Source of the DNA: Pseudomonas synxantha
Lineage (GTDB): Bacteria; Pseudomonadota; Gammaproteobacteria; Pseudomonadales; Pseudomonadaceae
Direction: 5' to 3'
Length of the DNA stretch: 64,000 nt
NCBI RefSeq assembly: GCF_900105675.1
Contig: NZ_LT629786.1
Coordinates: forward strand, 2,418,001-2,482,000
Below, one piece after another: positions 1 through 10,834 of the stretch (its first letter is position 1; the number at the start of each line of letters is the position of its first letter). The position numbers and the translations under genes were made by a program. The notes under the pieces were generated by a model that worked only from the letters and a program-made list of their open reading frames with translations, had not been told where the DNA came from and ran no database searches.

Positions 1-657
1 TTCCAGGAACTGAGTAAAGAGGCCGTCAAGGCCAAGCCGTCCCCGCTCAAGGCGCTGTTCAAGAACGATCTCAAGGGCCTCGCGGTGGTGTTCTTTGTTG
101 CTATTGGCTACAACGCCCTGAGCTACATTTTCAAGACCTTCTCTCTGGCCTACCTGACTCAATTCAAAGGCGTAGACGTGCATGTCACCTCCCTGTCGGT
201 GACCATCGCCAGCCTGGTCGCCATCGTCGCGGTGCCCTGCTTCGGCTGGCTGTGCGACAAGTGGAGCAGCAAGACCGTGCTGATGCTCGGTGGCCTGTGC
301 TCGTTGCTGTTCGCCTACCCGTTCCTGGCGCTGCTCAACAGTGGCGAAAGCCTGATGATCTACCTCGCCATCGGCGTAGGCACCGGCATCCTCGCGCCGA
401 TGATGTTCGCTCCCCAGGGCTCGTTCCTGAGCCGGCAGTTCCCGACCCAGACGCGCTCATCGGGCTTCGGCACCGGGCGTGAAATCGGCACGGCCATTGC
501 CGGTGGCCTGGCACCGCTGGGCGCGCTGTCGATGGTGGCGGCCTCGGCCACCCATTCCACCGATGGGGTGGTGATCATCCTCGCGGTTTCTGCGCTGTTG
601 GTGGTGGTGTTTGCCCTGTGCGATCAGGGCGCAAAACATTCGACATTCAAGAACTGA
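1..657 (+). CDS. MFS transporter, metabolite:H+ symporter (MHS)-like, C-terminal part
   Basis: The gene is cut by the left window edge; the frame is open from base 1 and about 218 residues are visible. It encodes the second half of an inner-membrane major facilitator: several hydrophobic helices separated by short loops, including the loop GWLCDKWSSKTVL, which resembles the conserved MFS G-x-x-x-D-(K/R) loop. The sequence GTGREIGTAIAGG followed by a Pro-Leu-rich helix resembles the MHS family (ProP, ShiA, KgtP relatives), which import organic acids or osmolytes with protons. The substrate cannot be told from this part. No gene overlaps it; a CAP-domain gene follows 82 bases later. Confidence 0.8.
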   Translation, partial: FQELSKEAVKAKPSPLKALFKNDLKGLAVVFFVAIGYNALSYIFKTFSLAYLTQFKGVDVHVTSLSVTIASLVAIVAVPCFGWLCDKWSSKTVLMLGGLCSLLFAYPFLALLNSGESLMIYLAIGVGTGILAPMMFAPQGSFLSRQFPTQTRSSGFGTGREIGTAIAGGLAPLGALSMVAASATHSTDGVVIILAVSALLVVVFALCDQGAKHSTFKN

Positions 658-739
658 AGAAAAAAAGTTCGGACCAACGGGTGCATGGATGCACCTGGAT
701 CGCGCATCATGGGCACTTTCAAGCTCAAGGGTAACGTCC

Positions 740-1591
740 ATGCGCGTTCTGTCATTGATGATGGGTCTTACGACGCTGGCCGCCAGTACGGTGTTCTGCG
801 CCAGCGCGATGGCGAATGAAGAAAGTCAGTTGATACAACAGATCAATCAATACCGCAGCCAGCTGCAACGCTGCGGTGACCAAGGCTCCCAGGAGTTGCC
901 GCCACTGACCAGCGACACACGCCTGGTGCTGCCGGCCTCCAACGTCGGCGACTTGCAGCAGTCCCTGGCGCGGGCTGCGTACCCGATGGTCAACGTGCAG
1001 GCCATCAGCCTGTCCGGGCCAAAGGACGCCGACGCCGCCATGAAAGCGGTACGCGAAAGCTTCTGCCGGGTGGTGCTGGACCCGCAATTTGTCGACATCG
1101 GCGTGAGCAACAGCGGCCAGGACTGGCGCATCGTATTGGCCCGCCCGTTGGTGACCAGTGGCCTGGGTGACTGGCAGACCGAGGGCAGGCAACTGCTCAA
1201 CCTGGTCAACGCCGCTCGCGCAGAATCGCGCACTTGCGGCACCCAGGCGTTCACCGCCGCCGCCCCGCTGTCGTGGAACGATGCACTCGCCAGCGCTGCC
1301 AACAGCCACACACGTAACATGGCCAACGGCAATTTCTTCGACCACCTGGACCACGACGGCCGTACCCCTGGCGACCGCGCCGAACTGGCCGGGTATATCG
1401 CCAAGAACATTGGTGAGAACATCGCCGCCGGCCTCGATACCCCACGCAAGGTCGTCGACGGGTGGCTCGCCAGCCCTGGCCATTGCGCCAACCTCATGAA
1501 CCCGCAATTTCGCGAATTGGGGGCCGCCTACGCGATGGATCCCAAGAGCGACGCGGGCATCTACTGGACCGGAGTATTCGCCGCCCAATAA
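740..1591 (+). CDS. Secreted CAP (SCP/PR-1-like) domain protein
   Basis: About 283 residues. I chose the ATG at 740 because it gives a clean Sec signal peptide (MRVLSLMMGLTTLAAS..., cleavage probably after AMA); the frame opens earlier at 611 but that part looks unrelated and overlaps the MFS gene. The C-terminal half is a CAP domain: a helix with HTRNMANGNFFDH, then GENIAAG, then a WLASPGHCANLMNP block and a final YWTGVFA strand. In the family the two His and two Glu form a cavity that can bind divalent metal. Bacterial CAP proteins are extracytoplasmic and of poorly known function. The N-terminal half (about residues 20-145) is not recognisable. It is probably exported to the periplasm or outside. 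Confidence 0.85.
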   Translation: MRVLSLMMGLTTLAASTVFCASAMANEESQLIQQINQYRSQLQRCGDQGSQELPPLTSDTRLVLPASNVGDLQQSLARAAYPMVNVQAISLSGPKDADAAMKAVRESFCRVVLDPQFVDIGVSNSGQDWRIVLARPLVTSGLGDWQTEGRQLLNLVNAARAESRTCGTQAFTAAAPLSWNDALASAANSHTRNMANGNFFDHLDHDGRTPGDRAELAGYIAKNIGENIAAGLDTPRKVVDGWLASPGHCANLMNPQFRELGAAYAMDPKSDAGIYWTGVFAAQ

Positions 1592-1659
1592 GCCTTGGGC
1601 GAGCGCCTGGAAAGCGCTGAATTTATTCATCCATATGCAGATATGTTCAAACTGCTATC

Positions 1660-1699
1660 ACCTGCATGGTCGCGCTGAACTGGTTGCGGTCATGCAGGT
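1660..1699. repeat. Perfect 9-bp inverted repeat upstream of the hybrid kinase
   Basis: ACCTGCATG at 1660-1668 is mirrored by CATGCAGGT at 1691-1699 with 22 bases between. It lies about 65 bases before the kinase start, in a 171-base gap that otherwise holds nothing recognisable. It could be an mRNA hairpin or an operator; there is no T-run after it, so a terminator is unlikely. Confidence 0.45.
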
Positions 1700-1762
1700 C
1701 TGTTGCTTGCGACCTGACGTTTCAGGCAATAGTTGAACCGTGGCAAATAAGGTGTTGACCCA

Positions 1763-3949
1763 ATGATGAATTGGCTGCAAGACGGCAGCGACATGGCCGA
1801 GCGGGTCCGCCAGCATGATTGGGCCAGTACGCCCCTGGGGCCGCTGGAGCAGTGGCCCGACGTATTGAAGACCACCGCCGCGCTGTGCTTCGCCTCCCGG
1901 TTTCCCCAGGCCATCGTCTGGGGGCCTGAATTGATTACGCTCTATAACGATGCGTTCGCCCCGATCCTGGGTAACAAGCCTGAGGCATTGGGCCGCCCGT
2001 TCAACGAGGTATGGCATGAGGTGTGGAGCGATATCAGCCCCATCGCCAGCGCTGCATTCGATGGGCATGCCACCTTCATCGAGAACTTCCCGCTGCTGAT
2101 CCAGCGCAATGATGTGCCTGAACAAGCCTACTTCACCTTCTGCTACAGCCCCATCCGTGACTCCCGGGGCAAGGTGGTCGGCATGCTCGACACGGTGACC
2201 GAGACCACCGCCACTGTGTTTCTCGCCCGGCGCCTGGAAGTGCTGGATGCCATCGGCAGCACTGTAGCCAACGCCACCGACGCCGAAACAATCATGACCG
2301 CCACCACCCAGTTATTGGCGCAACACCTGCAGGTGTCCATTTGCGCTTACGCCGACATGGATGCCGATGAAGACGGCTTCACCATCCGCGGCGACTGGGC
2401 GGCGAACGGCTCGCCAAGCATCATCGGCCATTACAGCCTGGCGCAGTTCGGCGAACGCGCCGTGACCTGCCTGCGGGCCGGCGCGCCGCTGGTGATTTGC
2501 AATAACCTGGTCGAACTGCCGGCCGATGAGTCGGCGACCTTCCAGGCCCTGGGCGTAACCGCCACCATCTGCATGCCGCTGATCAAGGATGGGCGCCTCA
2601 CCGCGTTGATGGCCATACATGACAAGCAGCCCCGCTACTGGTCTTCCTACGACCTGGCGTTGTTGGGCGAAGTCACGGAGCGCTCCTGGGCGCACATTGA
2701 GCGCGTGCGCGCCGATGCCGCCGTACGCGAGGGGCTGGCGGCATACACCGAACTCAACGCCACCCTGGAGCAGCGGGTGGAAGAACGTACCCTCGCCCTG
2801 GCCCAGGCCGAGGCTGCACTGCGCCAATCGCAAAAGCTTGAAGCCATCGGCCAGCTTACTGGCGGCGTGGCCCATGATTTCAACAACCTGCTGACCATCA
2901 TTCGCTCGTCCGTGGACTTCCTGCGCCAACCGGGGTTGGCGCAAGAACGTCGCCAGCGCTACATGAGCGCCGTTTCCGATACGGTGGAGCGGGCCAGCAA
3001 GCTGACCAGTCAACTGCTCGCCTTTGCCCGTCGCCAGCCGTTGAACCCGCAGGTATTCGATGTCGGTCAGCGGGTGCAGAACATCGGTGAAATGCTTGAA
3101 AGCGTCACCGGCGCACGTATCCACGTGAAGGTGCAATTGCCTGATCAGCCTTGCTACGCACGCATCGACCCGAGCCAGTTCGAGACTGCATTGATCAACA
3201 TCGCCCTCAACGCTCGCGATGCCATGGAAGGCCAGGGCACACTGACGTTGAAAGTCACCGGGCACCAGCCCCTGCCGCGCATCCGCGGGGATGCCGGGTC
3301 GCACCTGCCCTACGTGACGATTTCTCTGGCAGACACCGGCCCCGGCATTCCCAGTGACACCTTCGAACGCATTTTCGAGCCGTTCTTTACCACCAAGGCG
3401 GTGGGCAAAGGGACAGGCCTGGGTCTATCCCAGGTGTTTGGCTTTGCCAAGCAATCAGGTGGCAATATCGACGTATCCAGCGCCCTCGGCCAAGGCACGG
3501 TGTTTACCCTGTACCTGCCACAGGTGGACAGCCAGGACGCACCGCCATCGCCCACGCCCGAGCAGTTCGTGCCACTGCCGAACAACATCCAGCGCCATGT
3601 GCTGATCGTGGAAGACAACCTGGAAGTGGGACGCTTCGCCAGCCAGATCCTCCAGGACCTGGGCTACCAGACCACTTGGGCCACCGACGCTCGCCAGGCA
3701 CTGGCCCTCGCAGGCCCCGACGCTGGGGCGTTCGATGCGATTTTTTCGGATGTGGTGATGCCCGGGATGACCGGCGTGGCGATGGCCAGGTTACTGCGCG
3801 AGCGCCGTGCCGACCTGCCGGTGGTGCTCACCTCGGGCTACAGCGAAGAACTGGCCGACAGCGGCTACGAAGGTTTCGAATTCCTCGCCAAGCCCTACTC
3901 TGCCGAACAGGTCGCACGCGCCCTGGCCAGGGCCATGTCCAAGGATTGA
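1763..3949 (+). CDS. Hybrid sensor histidine kinase/response regulator (PAS-GAF-HisKA-HATPase-REC)
   Basis: 728 residues, cytosolic (no membrane helices). Order: PAS-like N-terminus (about 20-150), GAF domain (about 165-315), coiled coil (about 325-355), HisKA with the phospho-acceptor His371 in [11 protein letters not shown], HATPase with N box [10 protein letters not shown] (about 480) and DTGPGIP (about 524), then a C-terminal receiver (about 612-725) with phospho-Asp663 in [11 protein letters not shown] and the conserved Lys in FLAKPY. The HDFNN His box and this layout are typical of soluble hybrid kinases that use a PAS/GAF pair as sensor. The ligand is unknown; no flavin-binding LOV cysteine motif is evident. 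No partner regulator lies beside it, although the next gene, on the opposite strand, is a diguanylate cyclase. Confidence 0.88.
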   Translation: MMNWLQDGSDMAERVRQHDWASTPLGPLEQWPDVLKTTAALCFASRFPQAIVWGPELITLYNDAFAPILGNKPEALGRPFNEVWHEVWSDISPIASAAFDGHATFIENFPLLIQRNDVPEQAYFTFCYSPIRDSRGKVVGMLDTVTETTATVFLARRLEVLDAIGSTVANATDAETIMTATTQLLAQHLQVSICAYADMDADEDGFTIRGDWAANGSPSIIGHYSLAQFGERAVTCLRAGAPLVICNNLVELPADESATFQALGVTATICMPLIKDGRLTALMAIHDKQPRYWSSYDLALLGEVTERSWAHIERVRADAAVREGLAAYTELNATLEQRVEERTLALAQAEAALRQSQKLEAIGQLTGGVAHDFNNLLTIIRSSVDFLRQPGLAQERRQRYMSAVSDTVERASKLTSQLLAFARRQPLNPQVFDVGQRVQNIGEMLESVTGARIHVKVQLPDQPCYARIDPSQFETALINIALNARDAMEGQGTLTLKVTGHQPLPRIRGDAGSHLPYVTISLADTGPGIPSDTFERIFEPFFTTKAVGKGTGLGLSQVFGFAKQSGGNIDVSSALGQGTVFTLYLPQVDSQDAPPSPTPEQFVPLPNNIQRHVLIVEDNLEVGRFASQILQDLGYQTTWATDARQALALAGPDAGAFDAIFSDVVMPGMTGVAMARLLRERRADLPVVLTSGYSEELADSGYEGFEFLAKPYSAEQVARALARAMSKD

Positions 3950-3951
3950 GC

Positions 3952-5079
3952 CTATTGCGCGATCACGACCTGATTGCGACCCAGGGATTTGGCGCGGTAC
4001 AGCGCCTGGTCGGCATCGTTCATCAGGCCGGGCAGATCGTGCTCGTTGCCCTCGGTCGACGCCACCCCGAGGCTCGCGGTCAGGCCCTGCACCGGTTCAG
4101 CGCTCAAGCCGGCAATCGCTTCGATCAATTGCTCACCGATAGCCCGCGCAGTCTCCAGGGACGTATTGGGCAGCAGCACGGCAAACTCTTCACCGCCCAG
4201 GCGCCCGGACACGTCGGCTTGACGAAACGAAGCGCTGATCACACCGCCGACCTGGCGCAACACCTGGTCACCGGCCTGGTGGCCGTAGGTATCGTTGATG
4301 TATTTGAAATGGTCCATGTCCAGCATCAGCGCACACAGCGGCTGCTGGTTCTGTCGACACTGCGTGTACAACAACTGGGCATGCTCGAAGAAAGCACGAC
4401 GATTCTTCAGGCCGGTGAGTTCGTCGGTCTGTGCGGCATGGGTTGAAATGGTGTGGGCCTGTTCCATTTGCCGGGTCAGGCGAAAAGCTTTTTCCAGGGC
4501 ATCAGACAGCTTGCGCGTGGCACTCATCACAAAGGTCGAGAACACCAGCACCGCAAGCGCCACGCCCACCTGCATCGATGAAGGCTGCAATAGCAACCAC
4601 AGCGTACACGGCAGCAGCACCAGGGCCATGGCCCCCAGCGTCATGTAGCGATACGCTGAGTAACAGGATACAGCGCTGACCGACATGCCTACGGTAAACA
4701 ACATGACCAGCACTTGAGACACCCGGTCGTCACTGGGCATGACCGCCAACGCACCGCCACCCCAGATGCCGGCCGATAACATCAATGTGACCCAGTAACG
4801 CCGCTCCCAGCGAGCGGGTGTGCGCTCGCTGTCAGGGCACCCAAACCAGCCCATGAACATCTTCAATCGCAGCAGCGACGCACCCGCCAGCAACACCAGC
4901 CACACCAGCATGACCCGGTGCTCAAAGCGATCCCAGCACAGCCAGCAGAGCATGGCCGCGCCCAAGTAACTGCCGAACACCGCGGAAAACGATTGGCGAA
5001 ACAGCTGATGCAAACGGTCAGTTCGCACCTGCTCCTCGATCACGTCGTCCTGATCCTGCGCACGACTGAAGCTGTTCAT
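3952..5079 (-). CDS. Membrane-anchored diguanylate cyclase (GGDEF)
   Basis: 375 residues. The N-terminal about 190 residues hold roughly six hydrophobic segments (a membrane sensor module), followed by a GGDEF domain from about 215. The active-site motif is GGEEF (about 295-299), and the allosteric I-site RxxD is present five residues before it (RQAD, about 286-289). It should therefore synthesise c-di-GMP from two GTP and be product-inhibited. No EAL domain is present. It is convergent with the hybrid kinase; the two stop codons are only 2 bases apart, so the genes probably share terminator sequence. Its signal is unknown. Confidence 0.88.
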   Translation of the reverse strand: MNSFSRAQDQDDVIEEQVRTDRLHQLFRQSFSAVFGSYLGAAMLCWLCWDRFEHRVMLVWLVLLAGASLLRLKMFMGWFGCPDSERTPARWERRYWVTLMLSAGIWGGGALAVMPSDDRVSQVLVMLFTVGMSVSAVSCYSAYRYMTLGAMALVLLPCTLWLLLQPSSMQVGVALAVLVFSTFVMSATRKLSDALEKAFRLTRQMEQAHTISTHAAQTDELTGLKNRRAFFEHAQLLYTQCRQNQQPLCALMLDMDHFKYINDTYGHQAGDQVLRQVGGVISASFRQADVSGRLGGEEFAVLLPNTSLETARAIGEQLIEAIAGLSAEPVQGLTASLGVASTEGNEHDLPGLMNDADQALYRAKSLGRNQVVIAQ

Positions 5080-5169
5080 GCAAACCGCCTGTTTGGACTG
5101 CTACGACAAAGGCGCCATTGTGGCACCCTGCCAGTAGCCTGGACAACTGCGTCCAGCAAGGAAGAGCCC

Positions 5170-7407
5170 TTAAAGTCCTTGCGGGCGCAGAATCAGTACG
5201 CCCAACGGCGGCAGGTTCAACGACAACGACGCCGGTTGCCCATGACGTGGCTCCTCCTGGGCAAGCACCTCTCCGCCGTTGCCAAAGTTTGACCCGGCGT
5301 AGGTATCCGCATCACTGTTGATCACCTCGCTCCAGCGCCCGCCGAAGGGCACACCCACCGCATAGCCTTCACGCGGTACCGGGGTGAAGTTGGCGACCAC
5401 CAGCACCGGCTTACCGTCCTTGCTCCAGCGCAGCCAGGCGTAGACGCTGTTGATCGCGTCATCGCCAATCAACCATTGGAAGCCCTGGGGTGCATCATCC
5501 TGTTCGTGCAGCGCCGGCTCCTCGCGATACAGGCGGTTCAAGTCACCCACCAGCTTCTGCACGCCGCGGTGCTCGGGGTATTGCAACAAGTACCAATCCA
5601 GTTGCTGGTCATGGTTCCACTCGCGCCACTGGCCAAACTCACAGCCCATGAACAAGAGCTTCTTGCCCGGGTGCATCCACATGAAACTCAGGTAGGCGCG
5701 CAGGTTGGCGAACTTCTGCCAGCGGTCGCCAGGCATCTTGTCGATCAGCGAGTGCTTGCCGTGCACCACCTCGTCGTGGGAGATCGGCAGGATAAAACGC
5801 TCGGACCAGGCGTAGACCAGGCCAAAACTCAGTTCGTTGTGATGATGGGCGCGGTACACCGGGTCTTGCTGAATGTAATGCAGCGAGTCATGCATCCACC
5901 CCATGTTCCACTTGTAGTTGAACCCCAGGCCACCCTGTTGGGTCGGCTGGCTCACCCCGGGCCAGGCGGTGGACTCCTCGGCAATCACCAAGGCCCCCGG
6001 CGCTTCCAGGGCGACCACGTCGTTCAAGTGCCGCAGGAAGTCGATGGCTTCCAGGTTTTCCCGGCCGCCATGGCGATTGGGCACCCACTCTCCAGCCTTG
6101 CGCGAGTAGTCGCGGTACAACATCGACGCCACCGCATCCACTCGCAGACCGTCGACATGGAAATGCTTGAGCCAGTGCAACGCCGACGCCAACATGAAGC
6201 CATGGACCTCGGTGCGGCCCAGGTTGTAGATCAACGTGTCCCAATCCTGGTGGAAGCCTTCCAGCGGGTTGGCATATTCGTACAGCGCCGTGCCGTCGAA
6301 TTGCGCCAAGCCGTGGGTGTCGGTGGGAAAATGCGCCGGCACCCAGTCAAGGATCACGCCGATATCTGCCTGATGGCAGGCATTGACGAACCAGGCGAAG
6401 TCTTCCGGCGAGCCAAAGCGCGCACTGGGCGCGAACTGCGACAGGGCTTGATAGCCCCAGGAACCGCCAAAGGGATGCTCCATGATCGGCATCAGCTCGA
6501 TATGAGTGAAGCCCAGTTGCTGCACATAGGGAATCAGGCGCTCGGCCAGTTCACGCCAGCCGTACTGGCGGGCGACTTCGCCGGTCTCGTCCAGTTCGCA
6601 CTGCCAGGAGCCCACATGCAGCTCATAGATCGACAACGGCGCAGTGGATTTCTGCTTGTCGCCACGGGCCTGCATCCAGTCATGGTCCTGCCAGTCTACC
6701 TGCAAGGGAGCGGCGACTTTAGAGGCGGTATCGGGCGGCAATTGGGTGGCCAGGGCCATGGGGTCGGCCTTGAGCGGCAGGATCCCATGGGCACCGAGGA
6801 TTTCATATTTGTAGGCGGCACCCGGTTGCAGGCGAGGGATAAAAATCTCCCAGACGCCAGACGGATGGCGCAGGCGCATCGGATGACGGCGACCGTCCCA
6901 GATATTGAAGTCGCCCACCACCGAGACCCGCCGTGCATTCGGTGCCCATACCGCAAAGCGCACGCCCGCGACGCCGTCGACGCTGGTCACCTGGGCGCCG
7001 AGGCAACTGCCAAGGTCACGATGATTGCCTTCGGCAAACAGGTAGAGGTCCATTTCCCCCAGCAACAATTGGCTGAAGCTGTAGGGGTCTTCGGTGATCT
7101 GCTCGCCGCCCGCCCACTGGATTTTCAACAGGTAAGGCTGGCGCGTGCTGAACTGCCCGACAAACAAACCCGGTACCTGGTTGGCCTCCAGGCTGCCAAG
7201 GGTCTCGCTGCCATCGCGGCTGAGCACTTGGACGCTCAACGCCTCCGGCAGAAAGACGCGGATAAACTGCCCCCCCTGCTCGTCGTCATGGGGCCCCAGG
7301 ATCGAGAATGGATCGGGGTGCTCGGCGCGCACCAGCGCTTCGACGTCCTTGGACGCCGGCAATGCCGTCAGCTTGGGCTGCAGCGGTTCTTTATGTGTAA
7401 AACTCAT
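5170..7407 (-). CDS. glgB: 1,4-alpha-glucan branching enzyme
   Basis: 745 residues, the usual length for GlgB of the two-N-domain type. It forms alpha-1,6 branches in alpha-glucan by cutting and transferring a linear chain. Two CBM48-like beta domains (about 20-235) precede a GH13 barrel. Catalytic residues are visible: nucleophile Asp in GLRVDAVAS (D424), acid Glu in VIAEEST (E477) and the transition-state Asp in [10 protein letters not shown] (D545). [11 protein letters not shown] is also characteristic. The start overlaps the treS stop by four bases (ATGA), so it is translationally coupled as the last gene of glgE-treS-glgB, where it would branch the linear glucan made by GlgE. Confidence 0.97.
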   Translation of the reverse strand: MSFTHKEPLQPKLTALPASKDVEALVRAEHPDPFSILGPHDDEQGGQFIRVFLPEALSVQVLSRDGSETLGSLEANQVPGLFVGQFSTRQPYLLKIQWAGGEQITEDPYSFSQLLLGEMDLYLFAEGNHRDLGSCLGAQVTSVDGVAGVRFAVWAPNARRVSVVGDFNIWDGRRHPMRLRHPSGVWEIFIPRLQPGAAYKYEILGAHGILPLKADPMALATQLPPDTASKVAAPLQVDWQDHDWMQARGDKQKSTAPLSIYELHVGSWQCELDETGEVARQYGWRELAERLIPYVQQLGFTHIELMPIMEHPFGGSWGYQALSQFAPSARFGSPEDFAWFVNACHQADIGVILDWVPAHFPTDTHGLAQFDGTALYEYANPLEGFHQDWDTLIYNLGRTEVHGFMLASALHWLKHFHVDGLRVDAVASMLYRDYSRKAGEWVPNRHGGRENLEAIDFLRHLNDVVALEAPGALVIAEESTAWPGVSQPTQQGGLGFNYKWNMGWMHDSLHYIQQDPVYRAHHHNELSFGLVYAWSERFILPISHDEVVHGKHSLIDKMPGDRWQKFANLRAYLSFMWMHPGKKLLFMGCEFGQWREWNHDQQLDWYLLQYPEHRGVQKLVGDLNRLYREEPALHEQDDAPQGFQWLIGDDAINSVYAWLRWSKDGKPVLVVANFTPVPREGYAVGVPFGGRWSEVINSDADTYAGSNFGNGGEVLAQEEPRHGQPASLSLNLPPLGVLILRPQGL

Positions 7408-10400
7408 GAGGTCTCCCCACCGCGTACAGGTTTCGATTTAGGTGTTAGCCCGCTGAGCAAACCGTGCAGCCCTTGCAGGGGCACCGGCAACCAGGTCGGG
7501 CGATTTTCCGCTTCGTAGGCCACTTCGTACGCAGCCTTCTCCAGGCTGAACAACGTCAGCGCTGCGTCCTGGCCCTTGGCATCCTGCCAATCATGCGCCA
7601 GTGTAGCCGTCGCCGCCTGGTAGGCCTGGGTAAATGCCTGGCGGGCTTCATTCAGGTAGCGATCGGTCACGCGTTTACGCGCGTTGTCCGCTTCCGGCGA
7701 GTGATCCACTCCTTGCACATTCAGGGCCGTGGCCGCCGCGTAATCGAAGGAGCGCAACACGCCACTCACATCTTTATAGGGGCTGTGTTTGCCACGCCGT
7801 TCATGCAGTGGTCGCGCCGGTTCGCCTTCAAAGTCGATCAGGTAGGCATCGCCCTTGACCACCAATACCTGGCCCAGATGCAAGTCTCCATGCACCCGGA
7901 TACGCAATCCGCCTAGCGTGGCCTTCGCCAACGCCTGGACATGCCCGGCGATGGCTTTTTTCTGCGCCAGTAATTCACTGACCAACGCCTGATCAGCGGG
8001 GTTCAACTGGCTTTGATGAAGTTTGAGCAGTTGCAGGGCGCGGTCGATCTGGGCGCCGACATCCTTGGCCCAGGCCTGGGTATCCTTGGCCGTGGTGAGT
8101 TCGGGCTTGAAAGCCTTGTCGGCGGTCGGCGTGCCCAGCACCAGGTGCATTTCCCCCAGGCGCTGGCCAAGCAGCCCGGCGAAATCCGCCAGTTCCCCCA
8201 GGGCGTTGTAGTGCTGCTCCTGTTCGGAGATGGCCTCGGCCAGTTCGTCGCGGATCGCCCGCTCCAGGTTGTTCTGGGTCCAGCTCCAGGCATCGCCCTG
8301 GTTGCTGAGGTAGCCTTGGGCAATCATCAGCAGGTTGTCCTGGCCTTGCCCATCGCGGCGACTCATCGAACCCAGCAATGGCGAAATATTCGGGTAGCCG
8401 GCGGCGGTCAGGTAGGCACTCATTTCCAGCTCCGGGTGCACCCCGGCGCTGACTTTGCGGATCAACTTGAGCACCAGGCTCTCGCCCACTACCACCGAGC
8501 TGTTGGACTGCTCGGCGGACAAGTAGCGCACCGGCGATTCGCTGCCCAGTTGCAGCCCGGCCAAGTGTTGGGTCGACTCGAAACGCAGATCGCCCTCAAC
8601 GGAACTGAGCACGGTACCGGCCTGCATGGCCTGGATCACCTCACGGATAAACTGCTCAAGGCTGAACGCATCAGTCACCAACCCTACCTGGCGGGTACGC
8701 CGCACGCGAGCCAGGGCCAATTGCTGGGGCAAGGCACTGGTGAACTGGTCTTCGCCCAGAAAGCCCAACGGCAATTGATAACGGCTGACCTGGCCGCCAC
8801 TGGTTACCTCGATTTCACTGAGCAGCACCGGGTGCTGCGGGTCGCCAAAGCGAATACCGTAAGCGATGTGCACGCTGTCGATGGCCGTGTCTTTGCCGGC
8901 AAACCAGCGACGCTTGGGCAGCCAGGCCGGCAATGAGGTTTGCTCAAGACTGGTGCGGCAAGGTTCTTCCAGCAATTCTTCCATGCGTTTTTTCAGTACC
9001 AGGGTGGTGAAGTCAGGCATGCTTTGCGCCGGTTCCACATGCCAGCTGGGCATCTGGTTCTCCGCCGCCAGTACAAACCAATAGAAGCCATAGGGCGCCA
9101 GGGTCAGCAGGAAATTCAGCTGGCCGATGGGTGGGAACGCATTACCGCCAAGCATTTCCACCGGTACCATGCCGGCAAACGCAGACAGGTCCAGCTCCGC
9201 AGCCTGGGCGCTGCGCGACACGTTGGCCACGCACAGGATGATCTCGCTACGGCCATCTTCGCCGGTGTACTCACGGGTATAGGCAAGAATGCGGCGATTG
9301 GTTGGCGAAAGCATTTTCAGGCTGCCGCGGCCAAACGCCTTCGACTGCTTGCGTACGGCGAGCATGCGTCGGGTCCAGTTGAGCAGCGAGTGCGGGTCCT
9401 GGGCCTGGGTTTCGACGTTGACCGACTGATAACCGTATTGCGCGTCCATGATCGGCGGCAACACCAGGCTGGCCGGGTCGGCGCGGGAAAAACCGCCGTT
9501 GCGGTCGATGGACCATTGCATCGGTGTACGCACGCCGTCGCGGTCGCCCAGATAGATGTTGTCACCCATGCCAATTTCATCGCCGTAATACAAGGTCGGC
9601 GTGCCCGGCATCGACAGCAACAGGCTATTGAGCAACTCCACACGGCGGCGATCGCGCTCCATCAGCGGCGCCAGGCGCCGGCGGATGCCCAGGTTGATAC
9701 GCGCGCGGCGGTCGGCGGCGTAGTAGTTCCACAGGTAGTCGCGCTCCCTGTCGGTGACCATTTCCAGGGTCAGTTCATCGTGGTTGCGCAGGAAGATCGC
9801 CCATTGGCAGTTGGCGGGAATCTCCGGGGTCTGACGCAAAATATCAGTGATGGGGAAGCGATCTTCCTGGGCCAATGCCATGTACATGCGCGGCATCAGC
9901 GGAAAGTGGAAGGCCATGTGGCACTCATCGCCGTCATCGCCCTTGCGGTCGCCAAAGTACAGCTGGGTGTCTTCCGGCCATTGGTTGGCCTCGGCCAGCA
10001 GCATGCGGTCAGGGTAATGGGCGTCGATTTCGGCACGGATCTGCTTGAGAACGTCGTGGGTTTCCGCAAGGTTTTCGTTATTGGTGCCGTCGCGTTCGAT
10101 CAGGTAGGGGATCGCATCCAGGCGCAGGCCGTCGATGCCAAGGTCGAGCCAATAGCGCATCACCGACAGCACCGCTTTCATCACTTGCGGGTTATCGAAG
10201 TTGAGGTCGGGCTGGTGCGAATAGAAGCGGTGCCAGAAGTACTGGCCCGCCACCGGGTCCCAGGTCCAGTTGGACTTTTCGGTGTCGAGGAAAATAATGC
10301 GCGTGCCGTCGTACTTCTGGTCATCGTCCGACCATACGTAGAAATCCCGTGCCGCCGAGCCCGGCTTGGCCTTGCGCGCACGCTGGAACCAGGGGTGCTG

Positions 10401-10751
10401 GTCGGAGGTGTGATTGATCACCAGCTCGGTGATCACTCGCAGCCCGCGCTTATGGGCTTCGGCAATGAAGCGCTTGGCGTCGGCCATGGTCCCGTAGTCG
10501 CTGTGTACGCCACGGTACTCGGCAATATCGTAGCCGTCATCACGGCGTGGCGAAGGGTAGAACGGCAACAGCCAGATGGTGTTCACACCGAGGTCGGCAA
10601 TGTAGTCGAGCTTGGCAATCAGCCCGGGAAAGTCACCGATGCCGTCGTTGTTGGAGTCGAAATAGGATTTGACGTGAACCTGATAGATCACCGCGTCCTT
10701 GTACCAGAGCGGGTCTTTGATAAAGGTGGCTGCCTTGGGTTTCTTCGCCAT
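7404..10751 (-). CDS. treS: Trehalose synthase fused to maltokinase
   Basis: 1115 residues, about twice a plain TreS. The N-terminal GH13 part (about 15-560) interconverts trehalose and maltose; the nucleophile Asp is in GLRLDAIPY (D212) and the acid Glu in [10 protein letters not shown] (E254). The C-terminal part (about 640-1115) is a maltokinase (Pep2/Mak-like) with kinase-type motifs HGDLHLGQ and DFEGEP, and would phosphorylate maltose with ATP to maltose-1-phosphate, the GlgE substrate. I chose the ATG at 10751 because AGGAG sits 7 bases upstream and the protein starts MAKKPKAA like family members; the frame opens further upstream but runs through a REP element. It overlaps glgB by four bases. 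Confidence 0.96.
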   Translation of the reverse strand: MAKKPKAATFIKDPLWYKDAVIYQVHVKSYFDSNNDGIGDFPGLIAKLDYIADLGVNTIWLLPFYPSPRRDDGYDIAEYRGVHSDYGTMADAKRFIAEAHKRGLRVITELVINHTSDQHPWFQRARKAKPGSAARDFYVWSDDDQKYDGTRIIFLDTEKSNWTWDPVAGQYFWHRFYSHQPDLNFDNPQVMKAVLSVMRYWLDLGIDGLRLDAIPYLIERDGTNNENLAETHDVLKQIRAEIDAHYPDRMLLAEANQWPEDTQLYFGDRKGDDGDECHMAFHFPLMPRMYMALAQEDRFPITDILRQTPEIPANCQWAIFLRNHDELTLEMVTDRERDYLWNYYAADRRARINLGIRRRLAPLMERDRRRVELLNSLLLSMPGTPTLYYGDEIGMGDNIYLGDRDGVRTPMQWSIDRNGGFSRADPASLVLPPIMDAQYGYQSVNVETQAQDPHSLLNWTRRMLAVRKQSKAFGRGSLKMLSPTNRRILAYTREYTGEDGRSEIILCVANVSRSAQAAELDLSAFAGMVPVEMLGGNAFPPIGQLNFLLTLAPYGFYWFVLAAENQMPSWHVEPAQSMPDFTTLVLKKRMEELLEEPCRTSLEQTSLPAWLPKRRWFAGKDTAIDSVHIAYGIRFGDPQHPVLLSEIEVTSGGQVSRYQLPLGFLGEDQFTSALPQQLALARVRRTRQVGLVTDAFSLEQFIREVIQAMQAGTVLSSVEGDLRFESTQHLAGLQLGSESPVRYLSAEQSNSSVVVGESLVLKLIRKVSAGVHPELEMSAYLTAAGYPNISPLLGSMSRRDGQGQDNLLMIAQGYLSNQGDAWSWTQNNLERAIRDELAEAISEQEQHYNALGELADFAGLLGQRLGEMHLVLGTPTADKAFKPELTTAKDTQAWAKDVGAQIDRALQLLKLHQSQLNPADQALVSELLAQKKAIAGHVQALAKATLGGLRIRVHGDLHLGQVLVVKGDAYLIDFEGEPARPLHERRGKHSPYKDVSGVLRSFDYAAATALNVQGVDHSPEADNARKRVTDRYLNEARQAFTQAYQAATATLAHDWQDAKGQDAALTLFSLEKAAYEVAYEAENRPTWLPVPLQGLHGLLSGLTPKSKPVRGGETS

Positions 10752-10790
10752 TGGAAACTCCTGAAATTCTGCACACGCAAATGCAATCAA

Positions 10791-10816
10791 TGTGGGAGGG
10801 GCTTGCCCCCTCCCAC
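10791..10816. repeat. REP half-element inside the glg operon
   Basis: A palindrome with arms GTGGGAGGGG and CCCCCTCCCAC around CTTG sits in the 83-base gap between glgE and treS. It belongs to the same REP family found many times in this window. As RNA it would form a strong hairpin between the two cistrons. Confidence 0.85.
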
Positions 10817-10834
10817 GCTCTGATCTCCACTTGC

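Noticed and set aside
8940..10823. Long open frame (627 codons) on the plus strand opposite treS
   Set aside because: It is antisense to the recognisable treS coding region, with His/Gln/Val-rich content typical of GC-rich shadow frames and no domain. Similar shadows lie opposite glgB, glgE, muxB, muxC and mtlD.
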